Shown here piece by piece: positions 44,844 through 53,058 of a stretch of DNA of 56,921 nucleotides. Positions within the stretch are counted from its first letter, which is position 1, and each line of letters opens with the position of its first letter. The notes beneath the pieces are model-generated. The model saw nothing but the letters and a program-made list of their open reading frames with translations, was not told the DNA's origin and did not search any database. The stretch covers positions 1 to 56,921 of the forward strand of contig CANEVH010000024.1 in assembly GCA_947442105.1 (NCBI GenBank), given 5' to 3'. The position numbers and the translations under genes are program-made. The DNA is from Comamonadaceae bacterium (GTDB taxonomy: Bacteria > Pseudomonadota > Gammaproteobacteria > Burkholderiales > Burkholderiaceae_C).

Positions 44844-45959
44844 TCAGGCAAACACGCCGCCCTTGTCTTCCATGCGCGCAGACACTTCGCCCAAGTGGTG
44901 CAGGCTGTCACCGAAGGTCATTTCCATCTGCGTGAGCTTTTTAAAGTAGTGGCTCACGATGTACTCGTTGGTCACGCCAATGCCGCCGTGCAATTGCACG
45001 GCCTGCTGACCCACAAAGCGCATAGACGCGCCCAATTGAACCTTGGCGCGGGCCATGGCGGCGCGGCGCTCTGCGGTGGGAGCGTTGAGCTTGAGACTGG
45101 CGTAAAAGCTCATCGAGCGCGCCAGTTCAAGTTCCATCTTCATGTCGGCGGCACGGTGGCGCAGGGCCTGGAAGCTGCCAATCACGGCGCCAAATTGCTT
45201 GCGCGTCATCAGGTATTCGGCGGTGATGGCCATGGCTTTGTCCATCACGCCCACGGCCTCAGCGCAGGTGGCGGCAATGCCAATGTCCACCGCGTGCTCT
45301 AGCGCCGTTTGCCCGTCAGTAGTGACCAAGGTGGCTGGCGCATCGGTCAATTGCACTTCGGCGGCGCGGCTGCCGTCTTGCGTGCCATAGCCCTTACAGG
45401 CAACGCCGCTGGCGCTGCGCTCAACCAAGAACAGTGCGGTTTTGCCGTCAAGCAACGCGGGCACCAACAGCGCATCAGCCTGGTCGCCCACCGGCACCAC
45501 GCTTTTGTGACCAGTGAGCTGGTAGCCGCTGCCTGTGGCCACAGCGACCGCTTTGCAACGGCCCAGCGCGTAGCGCGCGCCAGGCTCCTGGTAGGCCAGT
45601 ACGACCACGGCTTCGCCGCTGCTGATGCGCGGCAGCCACGTGGCTTTGGTGGCTGCATCGGCATAGTTGGCGATAACGGCGCCGGCGATCAGCGCCTGGG
45701 TTAGCGGCTCGAGCACGATGCCGCGCCCCAGCTCTTCCATCACCACCATGCCTTCGACCGGGCCCATGCCCAGGCCACCGTCGTCTTCGGGGACGTAGAG
45801 GCCGCACAGGCCGAGTTCGGCCAGTTCGCCCCAGGCGACGCGGTCAAAGCCACCGGCTTTTTCGGCGGCGCGGCGGCGATCAAAGCTATAGCCCTTGTCC
45901 ACCCATTTGCGTACCGCGTCGCGCAGTTGTTCTTGGTCGTCAGAAAAATCGAAATCCAT
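44844..45959 (-). CDS. Acyl-CoA dehydrogenase family protein, small-subunit type
   Basis: A 371-aa member of the acyl-CoA dehydrogenase family: MDFDFSDDQEQLRDAVRKWV, LCGLYVPEDDGGLGMG, a middle beta domain with VVLAYQEPGARY, and a helical end RKQFGAVIGSFQALRHRAADM and QAVQLHGGIGVTNEYIVSHYF. The carboxyl end lacks the usual catalytic Glu motif (GTSE/GSNE) seen in its neighbour. Together with the upstream 392-aa gene it forms the large/small pair typical of alpha2beta2 enzymes (PimC/PimD-like, or steroid-degrading FadE-like). Substrate unknown. Confidence 0.9.
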   Translation of the reverse strand: MDFDFSDDQEQLRDAVRKWVDKGYSFDRRRAAEKAGGFDRVAWGELAELGLCGLYVPEDDGGLGMGPVEGMVVMEELGRGIVLEPLTQALIAGAVIANYADAATKATWLPRISSGEAVVVLAYQEPGARYALGRCKAVAVATGSGYQLTGHKSVVPVGDQADALLVPALLDGKTALFLVERSASGVACKGYGTQDGSRAAEVQLTDAPATLVTTDGQTALEHAVDIGIAATCAEAVGVMDKAMAITAEYLMTRKQFGAVIGSFQALRHRAADMKMELELARSMSFYASLKLNAPTAERRAAMARAKVQLGASMRFVGQQAVQLHGGIGVTNEYIVSHYFKKLTQMEMTFGDSLHHLGEVSARMEDKGGVFA

Positions 45960-46003
45960 GGTCTTGTCCTTGATGGGGGGTTGGTGTCGGGAGCGCGATG
46001 CGG

Positions 46004-47182
46004 TCAGCCGAGCACGAATTGCGAGACGATGTTGCGCTGCACTTCGTTGCTGCCGCCGTAAATCGTGGTTTTGCGCATATTGAAATAGGTCGATGCCAGC
46101 GGCGCGCAGTGGGCGTGGCCCACCGAGTCGCCTTGCCAGCCAGCTTCCATGGCCTCGCGAATCAAGGGCAGGGCGAAAGGCCCGGCGGCTAGCATCATCA
46201 GCTCGCTGTAGCGCTGCTGCAGCTCGCTGCCACGGATTTTTAGCAGGCTAGCAATGTCCATGCTTTGCTTGCCCGATTTTTCGGCCGCCAGCACGCGCAA
46301 GACCATCATCTCCAGCGCAATCACGTCCACTTCGAGCTTGGCGATTTCATCGCGAAACCGTGTGTCGTCCCAAAGGCCTTCAGCCTTGGCGATGCGCTTG
46401 AGTCGCTCCAACTCGCGCTTGGCGCGATTGACGTCGGCAATATTAGTGCGCTCGTGGGCCAGCAGGTATTTGGCGTAATTCCAGCCCTTGTTTTCTTCGC
46501 CAATCAGGTTGTTGGCCGGTACTTCGACGTTGTCAAAGAACACCTCGTTCACCTCGGCCGTTCCGTCAAGCAAGACAATGGGGCGCACGGTCACGCCGGG
46601 CGATTTCATGTCGATCAGCAAAAAACTGATGCCGGTTTGCGGTTTGCCTTCGTTGCTGGTGCGCACCAGGCAAAAAATCCATTCGCCGAATTGGCCTAAG
46701 GTGGTCCAGGTTTTTTGGCCGTTGACGATGTATTTGTCGCCCACGCGTTCGGCCTTGGTTTTGACCGATGCCAGGTCCGAGCCCGAGCCTGGCTCACTGT
46801 AGCCCTGGCTCCACCAGACGTCGCCGCTGGCAATGCCAGGCAAAAAGCGCTGCTGCTGCTCGGCGTTGCCAAAAGCCATGATCACCGGCGCCACCATCAC
46901 CGGGCCGAAGGGCACTACGCGCGGTGCGCCAGCGAGGGCGCATTCTTCTTCAAACAGGTGTTTCTCAATGGCATTCCAGCCCGGCCCGCCAAACGCAGTA
47001 GGCCAGGCGTGGCCCAGCCAACCTTTTTTGCCCAAGATCTTGCCCCAGCGCTGCATGTCGTCGCGCGTCAGGTGCAAGGCGTTGTGCACTTTGTGTGCGA
47101 TGTCGGCGGGCAGGTTTTCCCCCACCCAAGTGCGAATGGTTTCGCGAAATTTCTGTTCTTCGGGGGTGAATGCCAAATCCAT
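46004..47182 (-). CDS. Acyl-CoA dehydrogenase family protein, large-subunit type
   Basis: A 392-aa flavoprotein beginning MDLAFTPEEQKFRETIRTWVGENLP. Family segments include WSQGYSEPGSGSDLASVKTKAER, YIVNGQKTWTTLGQFGEWIFCLVRT and the terminal IYGGSNEVQRNIVSQFVLG, with the likely catalytic Glu near residue 380. It lies 44 bases before the smaller partner on the same strand. This architecture suggests a heteromeric dehydrogenase for dicarboxylic or ring-derived acyl-CoA. No ligase, thiolase or hydratase genes are adjacent, so the pathway is open. Confidence 0.92.
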   Translation of the reverse strand: MDLAFTPEEQKFRETIRTWVGENLPADIAHKVHNALHLTRDDMQRWGKILGKKGWLGHAWPTAFGGPGWNAIEKHLFEEECALAGAPRVVPFGPVMVAPVIMAFGNAEQQQRFLPGIASGDVWWSQGYSEPGSGSDLASVKTKAERVGDKYIVNGQKTWTTLGQFGEWIFCLVRTSNEGKPQTGISFLLIDMKSPGVTVRPIVLLDGTAEVNEVFFDNVEVPANNLIGEENKGWNYAKYLLAHERTNIADVNRAKRELERLKRIAKAEGLWDDTRFRDEIAKLEVDVIALEMMVLRVLAAEKSGKQSMDIASLLKIRGSELQQRYSELMMLAAGPFALPLIREAMEAGWQGDSVGHAHCAPLASTYFNMRKTTIYGGSNEVQRNIVSQFVLG

Positions 47183-47311
47183 GGTGGGCGCTCCAAATAG
47201 TCAATGCGGTTGAGGTCCAAGGCGAACTCCTGCGGTTTTAGCACGACCGTTCTTTTTTGCGTGTCCACGCCGCGACATTTTTCTTCGGTGGTTCACGATA
47301 ATGGCAGCCGC

Positions 47312-47947
47312 ATGCAAACCAGCCCCCAACCCATCGTCATTCTTATCTCAGGCGGCGGCTCCAATATGGCTGCCATCGTCCGCGCTGCGCAGAACGAGGC
47401 TTGGGAAGCGCGCTTCAGCGCGCAGGTGGTGGCGGTGATCAGCAACAAACGAGGTGCCGGCGGGCTGCAGCTGGCGCGTGCGCAGGGCATTGCTACCCAG
47501 GTGCTGGAGCACAGCGCCTACGCCAGCCGCGACGCTTTCGACCAGGCGCTCGCCGCTGCCATTAGCCGCTACGACCAGCCAGAGCGACCGTGTTTGGTGG
47601 TGTTGGCGGGTTTCATGCGCATCTTGACCGCTGGTTTTGTAGCAGCGCACGCCGGGCGTCTGCTCAACATCCATCCGTCCTTGTTGCCAGCCTTTACCGG
47701 TTTACACACCCACCAGCGCGCCATAGACGCGGCTTGCAAATTTGTGGGCGCTACCGTCCACCACGTCAGTGCAGAGTTGGATGCGGGCGCGATCTTGGAG
47801 CAGTCGGTGGTGCCGGTGCTGGCCAATGACACCGCTGAATCCCTGGCGCAAAGGGTACTGGCCACCGAGCACCAGATTTACCCCCGCGCGATTCGGAAAT
47901 GGTTGGTGCAGCGCCAAGCTCAGGCGGGCGAATCCGCCACCCGCTGA
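47312..47947 (+). CDS. purN: Phosphoribosylglycinamide formyltransferase
   Basis: A 211-aa enzyme of purine synthesis that formylates GAR with 10-formyltetrahydrofolate. Motifs: LISGGGSNMAAIV (residues 11-23), VISNKRGAGGLQLA, LAGFMRILTAGFV and the catalytic Asn-His in NIHPSLLPAFTGLHTHQRA, with the Asp in HVSAELDAGAIL. The ATG gives MQTSPQPIVIL. Its last 28 bases overlap the end of the convergent DUF1653 gene. Confidence 0.96.
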   Translation: MQTSPQPIVILISGGGSNMAAIVRAAQNEAWEARFSAQVVAVISNKRGAGGLQLARAQGIATQVLEHSAYASRDAFDQALAAAISRYDQPERPCLVVLAGFMRILTAGFVAAHAGRLLNIHPSLLPAFTGLHTHQRAIDAACKFVGATVHHVSAELDAGAILEQSVVPVLANDTAESLAQRVLATEHQIYPRAIRKWLVQRQAQAGESATR

Positions 47948-48168
47948 AACCGCACCGTGGGCACCCCGCCCACATCCACCGTCTCCTCGAACATGGTCGC
48001 CGGGCGCACCCACAGTCCTTGCGCACCGTACAAGGCGCGGTAAAGCGTCATCGGCTCCAAGGTCTCGCTGTGGCGCACGGTGTCGATCACCTGGTACAAA
48101 TTCCCCTTGTAGTGACGGTACAGGCCGGGCGGCGTGCGGGGTAGAGGGGGCAGATTTTCTTCGCTCAT
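47920..48168 (-). CDS. DUF1653 domain-containing protein
   Basis: An 82-aa protein with the DUF1653 pattern PPGLYRHYKGNLYQVIDTVRHSETLEPMTLYRALYG and LWVRPATMFEETV. Function unknown for the family. It overlaps the end of purN on the other strand by 28 bases and starts only 17 bases from the divergent RNA methyltransferase gene. Confidence 0.85.
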   Translation of the reverse strand: MSEENLPPLPRTPPGLYRHYKGNLYQVIDTVRHSETLEPMTLYRALYGAQGLWVRPATMFEETVDVGGVPTVRFQRVADSPA

Positions 48169-48185
48169 GGGACAATGGCTTCCTT

Positions 48186-49457
48186 ATGCATCCAAAAGCT
48201 CTATTAGAAGCCTGCGCCGAGTTGATTCGGCTCACACTTAAATTTGACCACCCCGCCGACGCCATCGTTTCCCGTTTTTTTCGTGACCACCGAGGCCTAG
48301 GTCCCCGCGAACGCGCCACGTTGGCAGAGACTGTTTACACGGTTTTGCGCAAGAAACTGCTGTTCGACCACCTGGCACCTTCGGGCAGCGGCCCCAAAGA
48401 ACGCCGTTTGGCAATTCTGGGCTTCTACGGCCCCGGAGATTTTTTGCGCAGTGCGCTGACCGAGCAAGAGACCCACTGGCTCGACGCCTGCGAGAAGGTC
48501 ACGCCGACCGACTTTATGGAGCGCCACCGCCACAACTTGCCTGAGTGGCTGGTGCAACCCCTCAAAGACCAGCTAGGCGACGAGTTTTGGCCGCTGGTGG
48601 AGCAGTTGAACCGGGGTGCGGGCCTGGATTTGCGCGTCAACGACTTCAAAGCCAAGCGCGCCGACGTACAAAAAGAGCTGGCCAAGGCCGGTATCAAGGC
48701 TGTGGCCACACCGTATTCCCCCTGGGGCTTGCGCATTGCAGGCAAACCAGCGCTGAACAAAAGCGAAGGGTTTTTGCGCGGCGACTTTGAGGTGCAAGAC
48801 GAGGGTTCGCAGCTTCTGGCCTTGCTGCTTGATGCTAAGCGCGGTGAAATGGTGGTGGACTTTTGTGCGGGTGCGGGTGGCAAGACCCTGGCCATTGGCG
48901 CTGCGATGCGCAGCACCGGGCGCCTGTATGCCTTTGACACCTCGGCGCATCGGCTTGACTCTTTTAAGCCGCGCATGGCGCGCAGTGGTTTGTCCAATGT
49001 GCACCCGGCGGCGATTGCGCACGAGCGCGATGAGCGCGTGAAGCGCTTGTCCGGCAAGATTGACCGGGTGCTGGTCGACGCCCCGTGCACCGGCTTGGGC
49101 ACTTTGCGACGCAACCCGGACCTGAAATGGCGCCAAAGCCCGCAGGCCGTCGAAGAAATGGCCGTCAAGCAGGCGGCGATTTTGCAAAGTGCGTCTCGCC
49201 TGCTCAAATCCGGCGGGCGCTTGGTGTACGCCACCTGTAGCGTGCTGCCGCAAGAGAACGAGGACGTTGCCGCCGCGTTCTCTGCCGCAAATCCTGATTT
49301 CGAGCCACTGGTGGCGGGCGAGGTGCTCAGCGGCCTCAAAGTCGCGGACGCCGCGTCCCTGTGCCAGGGCGGCGAAAGCGGCCAGCTCTACCTTCGGCTG
49401 TGGCCACAGCGCCATGCGACCGACGGTTTTTTTGCGGCCGTCTGGCAGAGAAAATAG
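48186..49457 (+). CDS. RsmB/NOP family RNA (cytosine-5) methyltransferase
   Basis: A 423-aa SAM-dependent methyltransferase. An amino-terminal helical region (about 1-140) is followed by a Rossmann core: VVDFCAGAGGKTLAIGAA near residue 226, DAPCTGLGTLRRNPDLKWR near 298 with the Pro-Cys of motif IV, and VYATCSVLPQENE near 347 with the Thr-Cys of motif VI, the nucleophile of m5C enzymes. The amino end does not show the NusB-like fold in an obvious way, so it may be an RsmB paralogue; target RNA not certain. Confidence 0.9.
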   Translation: MHPKALLEACAELIRLTLKFDHPADAIVSRFFRDHRGLGPRERATLAETVYTVLRKKLLFDHLAPSGSGPKERRLAILGFYGPGDFLRSALTEQETHWLDACEKVTPTDFMERHRHNLPEWLVQPLKDQLGDEFWPLVEQLNRGAGLDLRVNDFKAKRADVQKELAKAGIKAVATPYSPWGLRIAGKPALNKSEGFLRGDFEVQDEGSQLLALLLDAKRGEMVVDFCAGAGGKTLAIGAAMRSTGRLYAFDTSAHRLDSFKPRMARSGLSNVHPAAIAHERDERVKRLSGKIDRVLVDAPCTGLGTLRRNPDLKWRQSPQAVEEMAVKQAAILQSASRLLKSGGRLVYATCSVLPQENEDVAAAFSAANPDFEPLVAGEVLSGLKVADAASLCQGGESGQLYLRLWPQRHATDGFFAAVWQRK

Positions 49458-49618
49458 CACTTGGTTCTGCTCTTGTCGGTTTTTACTTTTGGCTCACTCA
49501 GAAATTGGTGCGCAATTACCACGTTGACTTTTACAATGGCGTTTGACCGTGTGTGCCAGGTCACGTGAAATTCAAATAGCCTGATTTTTTATATTTACTA
49601 TAAAGAGACTTAATTCAT

Positions 49619-50836
49619 ATGTTGTTTCCCGATTCGACCGTGTTCAGTGCGATTCTCGAGTGGTTGTCCCATGGCGCCTTGGCTTGGAGCTGGTGGAAAA
49701 TTGTGTTGTTTACCTTGGCCGTGACCCATGTGACCATGATCAGCGTCACCGTGTTCCTGCACCGCCACCAGGCGCACCGCGCTTTGGACTTGCACCCGAT
49801 TGCTTCGCATTTTTTCCGCTTCTGGCTGTGGCTGACGACCGGCCAGGTGACCAAGGAGTGGGCGTCTATCCACCGCAAGCACCACGCCAAGTGTGAGCAG
49901 GCCGATGACCCCCACAGCCCGCACGTGTATGGCATCCGTACCGTGCTGCTGCAAGGCGCTGAGTTGTACCGTGCGGAGTCCAAAAACAAGGAAACTTTGG
50001 CCCGCTATGGCCACGGCACCCCCAACGACTGGATTGAGCGCAACTTGTACACCCGCTTTTCCTGGCAAGGTGTGGGCCTGATGATGGTGCTTGATCTGGC
50101 CCTGTTTGGCGCCGCAGGTCTGGCGGTCTGGGCGGTGCAAATGGCCTGGACACCCATCATGGCGGCTGGAATCATCAACGGCGCAGCCCACTTTTGGGGC
50201 TACCGCAACTTCGAAGCGCCAGACGCCAGCACCAATATTTCGCCCTGGGGCATCTTGATCGCTGGTGAAGAGCTGCACAACAACCACCACACCTACCCCA
50301 CCTCGGCGAAGCTTTCGGTCAAGCCCTATGAGTTCGATATTGGCTGGATGTACATCAGCCTGATGCAAATGGCGGGTCTGGCACGGGTGAAGAAGACGCC
50401 GCCCAAGGCTGCTTATGGTGCGATTCGTCCGGTGGCAGACGAAAAAACCTTAGAAGCGCTCATTGCCAACCGCTACGAAATCATGGCGGGCTACGCCAAG
50501 CAAATGCAGCATACCGTGCAACACGAATTGGCCACTATGAAGGCGCGCAGCGCGGACTCTGCGGTGATCAAGGCGGTCAAGCTCTGGGCGCATCGCGACG
50601 TAGAAAAAGTGCCAGCTGAGGCCATGCCCCAACTCGCGTTAGCGCGGGTGGACTCGCCGGTGCTGGACAAACTGGTAACCATGCGCGAAGAGCTGCGTCA
50701 ACTGTGGCTCAACACAGCCGTTTCGCGCGAACAACTCATTGTTGATTTGGCGGCCTGGTGCCGCCGGGCAGAGGAAAGCGGCATCGCGACCTTGCGCGAG
50801 TTCTCTTTGAAGTTGCGGGCCGCGCGCGTAGCCTGA
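49619..50836 (+). CDS. Fatty acid desaturase (acyl-CoA delta-9 type) with carboxyl-terminal extension
   Basis: A 405-aa membrane di-iron enzyme. The three histidine boxes are HRHQAHR (residues 48-54), HRKHH (85-89) and HNNHH (about 220-224), with WGYRNF and SPWGILIAGEELHNNHHTYP as in bacterial DesC-type desaturases. It introduces a double bond in acyl chains to keep membranes fluid. After about residue 265 there is an extension of some 140 residues, helical and charged, absent from minimal desaturases. AAAGAGAC precedes the ATG. A strong terminator follows. Confidence 0.92.
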   Translation: MLFPDSTVFSAILEWLSHGALAWSWWKIVLFTLAVTHVTMISVTVFLHRHQAHRALDLHPIASHFFRFWLWLTTGQVTKEWASIHRKHHAKCEQADDPHSPHVYGIRTVLLQGAELYRAESKNKETLARYGHGTPNDWIERNLYTRFSWQGVGLMMVLDLALFGAAGLAVWAVQMAWTPIMAAGIINGAAHFWGYRNFEAPDASTNISPWGILIAGEELHNNHHTYPTSAKLSVKPYEFDIGWMYISLMQMAGLARVKKTPPKAAYGAIRPVADEKTLEALIANRYEIMAGYAKQMQHTVQHELATMKARSADSAVIKAVKLWAHRDVEKVPAEAMPQLALARVDSPVLDKLVTMREELRQLWLNTAVSREQLIVDLAAWCRRAEESGIATLREFSLKLRAARVA

Positions 50837-50909
50837 TGCGCTGATGGGGCCGTGGGGCCATCTGCATTGGTCCATCTGAAGCGGCGGGTGACATCCGGCG
50901 GAGTTAAGG

Positions 50910-50945
50910 AAAGCCCGTGTTGTCTTGTGCAACACGGGCTTTTTC
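50910..50945 (+). terminator. Intrinsic terminator after the desaturase gene
   Basis: A perfect 11-base stem AGCCCGTGTTG/CAACACGGGCT with a 7-base loop, followed by TTTTTC. It lies about 75 bases after the desaturase stop. Confidence 0.93.
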
Positions 50946-50961
50946 TATTTACTTTGCCGAC

Positions 50962-51065
50962 CTGCGCACCTGCACATCTGCACACCTGCACACCTGCACA
51001 TCTGCACACCTGCACACCTGCACACCTGCACATCTGCACACCTGCACATCTGCACACTTGCACAG
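50962..51065. repeat. Octamer tandem repeat, 13 copies
   Basis: Thirteen back-to-back 8-base units, CTGCACAC alternating irregularly with CTGCACAT; the first (CTGCGCAC) and last (TTGCACAG) units are degenerate. It lies in the gap between the desaturase terminator and the end of a convergent membrane protein gene, outside both coding regions. Because 8 is not a multiple of 3 it is open in several frames, but no protein is implied. Likely a variable-number tandem repeat. Confidence 0.95.
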
Positions 51066-51084
51066 GTGTGCCCCAGCGCTGCAA

Positions 51085-51507
51085 TCAGGCCGTGAATTCG
51101 AAGTAGCGTTGAAAGCTGAATGCCAGCGTTGAGATCAACACAGTCGCACCCACGAAGAGCGCGGTGGCCAGACCGAATACCGTGATCCAACCGGTTTGAC
51201 CCGCCCGGTTTTCCTCATCGGCGCCAGGGTTGAATCGCAGGTTCCAGGATGGCGCGTCCATCAGGCCGTAGCGCAGGGCCGCGATGGCACATGCCGCGAA
51301 GGTGAAGCCGACAAGTGGTATGAGCACCCAGCTCACGGTGTCGTCCAAGCCCAAGGTATGCGCGCGCTGCACGCCATACAAGCCGAGCAGCGTGGGCAGT
51401 GGCGTCAGCCATGCCCAGCCGTCGTAGCGGCTTGTGAGGTAAATCCGTTGCAGCCCCAGTGGTCCGCCAATCAGTGTGGCCCACAGGGCAATGGTTTTGT
51501 TTTTCAT
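51085..51507 (-). CDS. TM2-like small membrane protein
   Basis: A 140-aa membrane protein beginning MKNKTIALWATLIGGPLGLQRIYL, which matches the TM2-domain start (Lys-rich end, helix, Gly-Leu-x-Arg-x-Tyr). Hydrophobic segments follow near 30-45, 56-80 and 112-132, with a polar loop FNPGADEENRAGQT between the last two. Function not known. Its ATG overlaps the stop of the acetyltransferase gene (ATGA), so it is the second gene of a coupled pair. The stop is 19 bases from an octamer repeat array. Confidence 0.7.
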   Translation of the reverse strand: MKNKTIALWATLIGGPLGLQRIYLTSRYDGWAWLTPLPTLLGLYGVQRAHTLGLDDTVSWVLIPLVGFTFAACAIAALRYGLMDAPSWNLRFNPGADEENRAGQTGWITVFGLATALFVGATVLISTLAFSFQRYFEFTA

Positions 51508-52037
51508 CCGGCCGATTGTGGCGCAGGCAGTGCGCTGCCAGCATCTAAAGGGCATTCCATCAGCACCACGTCAAGCCAACGGTCAAACTTCCATCCGCAG
51601 TCTGTCAAAACGCCTACGTGGCGAAAGCCCGCAGCAGTGTGCAAACCGATGGAGGCATGGTTGGTCGAGTCGCCAATCACCGCGATGAGCTTGCGAATGC
51701 CCGCGCGCTGTGCGCTTGCCATCAGTTCGTTCAGCAACAAGCGCCCCCAGCCTTTTCCCGCAGCCATGGGCGCCAGATAGATGGAGTCTTCGGCAGAAAA
51801 CCGGTATGCGGGCCGGGGTTTGAACCAATTGCAGTAACAGAATCCGACGACAGCGCCCTGATGTTCCAACACCAAGTACGGCATTTGCTTGGAAAGAACG
51901 TCCGCCCTGCGTAGCTGCATTTCCTCATGCGTTGGTGGCGTCATCTCAAAAGTGCCGGTTCCGGTCAGCACGTGGTGCTGGTATATCGCCGTGATTGCGG
52001 ACAGATCGTGGTCGTTGCTGGGGCGAATCAAAGGCAT
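51504..52037 (-). CDS. GNAT family N-acetyltransferase (phosphinothricin acetyltransferase-like)
   Basis: A 177-aa acetyltransferase. The start IRPSNDHDLSAITAIYQHHVLTGTGTFE is characteristic of the PAT/YwnH group; WFKPRPAYRFSAEDSIYLAP and KGWGRLLLNELMASAQRAGIRKLIAVIGDSTNHASIGLH hold the acetyl-CoA loop (Q/R-x-x-G-x-G/A form GKGWGR). Family members acetylate methionine sulfone/sulfoximine or phosphinothricin. First gene of a two-gene minus-strand operon. Confidence 0.9.
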   Translation of the reverse strand: MPLIRPSNDHDLSAITAIYQHHVLTGTGTFEMTPPTHEEMQLRRADVLSKQMPYLVLEHQGAVVGFCYCNWFKPRPAYRFSAEDSIYLAPMAAGKGWGRLLLNELMASAQRAGIRKLIAVIGDSTNHASIGLHTAAGFRHVGVLTDCGWKFDRWLDVVLMECPLDAGSALPAPQSAG

Positions 52038-52052
52038 GGTTTGAGAAAAAGA

Positions 52053-52058
52053 TATAAT
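52053..52058 (+). promoter_or_regulatory. -10 element upstream of rpsP
   Basis: A perfect TATAAT about 100 bases before rpsP, in the gap to the divergent acetyltransferase gene. The expected -35 region is not consensus, so activity may need an activator or UP element. It is the only good promoter signal for the rpsP-rimM-trmD-rplS operon. Confidence 0.5.
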
Positions 52059-52120
52059 TGAGGGCTATTCTGAGTGTCGCTGGCCGGGTGGTCAGTCGCG
52101 TGTCTCAACTCTGAATTTTA

Positions 52121-52142
52121 TGGTTGAAATTGATTTCAACCA
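52121..52142. promoter_or_regulatory. Perfect palindrome in the rpsP leader
   Basis: Arms TGGTTGAAAT and ATTTCAACCA, each 10 bases and fully complementary, are separated by TG. The element ends 4 bases before the AAAGGA ribosome binding site of rpsP. It could be a protein operator or a leader RNA hairpin controlling translation. Confidence 0.55.
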
Positions 52143-52157
52143 CCCAAAGGAACAATC

Positions 52158-52421
52158 ATGGTCGTCATTCGACTCGCTCGTGGTGGTGCTAAAGCCCGCC
52201 CGTTTTTCAGCATTGTCGTCGCAGACAAACGCACCCGGCGCGATGGCCGTTTTATTGAGCGCATTGGTTTTTACAACCCCATTGCAACCGCCAATGAAGA
52301 AAGCATCCGTATCGCCCAAGACCGTTTGACCTACTGGAGAGGTGTTGGCGCTCAGGCTTCGCCAACGGTGGAACGTTTGATCAGCCAGGCCGCAAAAAGC
52401 GCAGCTGCACCAGCGGCCTAA
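52158..52421 (+). CDS. rpsP: 30S ribosomal protein S16
   Basis: An 87-aa small-subunit protein: [38 protein letters not shown] and [11 protein letters not shown], all as in bacterial S16 ([10 protein letters not shown] start is typical of Burkholderiales). AAAGGA lies 7 bases before the ATG. It leads the classical S16-RimM-TrmD-L19 operon. Confidence 0.98.
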   Translation: MVVIRLARGGAKARPFFSIVVADKRTRRDGRFIERIGFYNPIATANEESIRIAQDRLTYWRGVGAQASPTVERLISQAAKSAAAPAA

Positions 52422-52433
52422 GCAACAAATGGC

Positions 52434-52470
52434 AAGGGTTCCGCGCTGCTGGAACCCGCGCCTATTTTTT
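52434..52470 (+). terminator. Possible attenuator between rpsP and rimM
   Basis: A perfect 7-base stem GGGTTCC/GGAACCC with an 8-base loop is followed, after 7 bases, by a TTTTTT run. The distance between stem and T run is longer than usual, so it may be a partial terminator that lowers expression of rimM, trmD and rplS relative to rpsP. Confidence 0.5.
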
Positions 52471-52483
52471 CTTGTTGCATTCC

Positions 52484-53047
52484 ATGATCGCAGGGCTTGA
52501 AGCTGCTGAAATGCCGTCTGACGCCATCGAAGTCGGGCGAATTTCAGACGCATGGGGCGTTAAGGGTTGGTTCAAGGTCCTGCCGTTCAGTGCCCAGCCC
52601 GAGGCACTTTTTTCATCCAAGCGCTGGTTTTTGTTGCCTACCGAGCGGGGTGTAAAAACCTTCGAGGGCGTAGCTAAGCTTGCCGTAAAAGAGGCCAAAG
52701 AACACTCCGACACCGTTGTGGCCTGTGCCCATGAGGTGCTGGATCGCAATGGTGCAGAAGCTTTGCGCGGCTGCCGAATCTTCATTGCCCGCTCAAGTTT
52801 TCCGACCGCAGACACTGATGAGTACTATTGGGTTGATTTGATCGGCCTGGATGTGGTGAACCGCCAGGAAGAAGCGCTGGGAACGGTGCGAGAGCTTCTT
52901 TCCGCCGGTCCACAGACAGTGCTTGTGATGGAGTACCTGCAAGACGACAAGCTGCAAGAGCGCATGATTCCTTTTGTGGCGGCGTTTGTAGACGACGTGG
53001 ACTTGGTGGCCAAACGCATTCGCGTCGATTGGCAGCCTGATTACTGA
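52484..53047 (+). CDS. rimM: 16S rRNA processing protein RimM
   Basis: A 187-aa assembly factor that helps mature the head of the 30S subunit and binds S19. Amino-terminal barrel: IEVGRISDAWGVKGWFKVLP and VLDRNGAEALRGCRIFI; PRC-barrel half: EYYWVDLIGLDVVNRQEEALGTV, VLVMEY and MIPFVAAFVDDVDLVAKRIRVDW. Start is uncertain: ATG at 52484 or 52511, since neither has a strong ribosome binding site. Confidence 0.95.
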   Translation: MIAGLEAAEMPSDAIEVGRISDAWGVKGWFKVLPFSAQPEALFSSKRWFLLPTERGVKTFEGVAKLAVKEAKEHSDTVVACAHEVLDRNGAEALRGCRIFIARSSFPTADTDEYYWVDLIGLDVVNRQEEALGTVRELLSAGPQTVLVMEYLQDDKLQERMIPFVAAFVDDVDLVAKRIRVDWQPDY

Positions 53048-53058
53048 CCGTCCAAGCC

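Noticed and set aside
50962..51065. CRISPR array
   Set aside because: Units of 8 bases follow each other without spacers and no cas genes are near; it is a simple tandem repeat.
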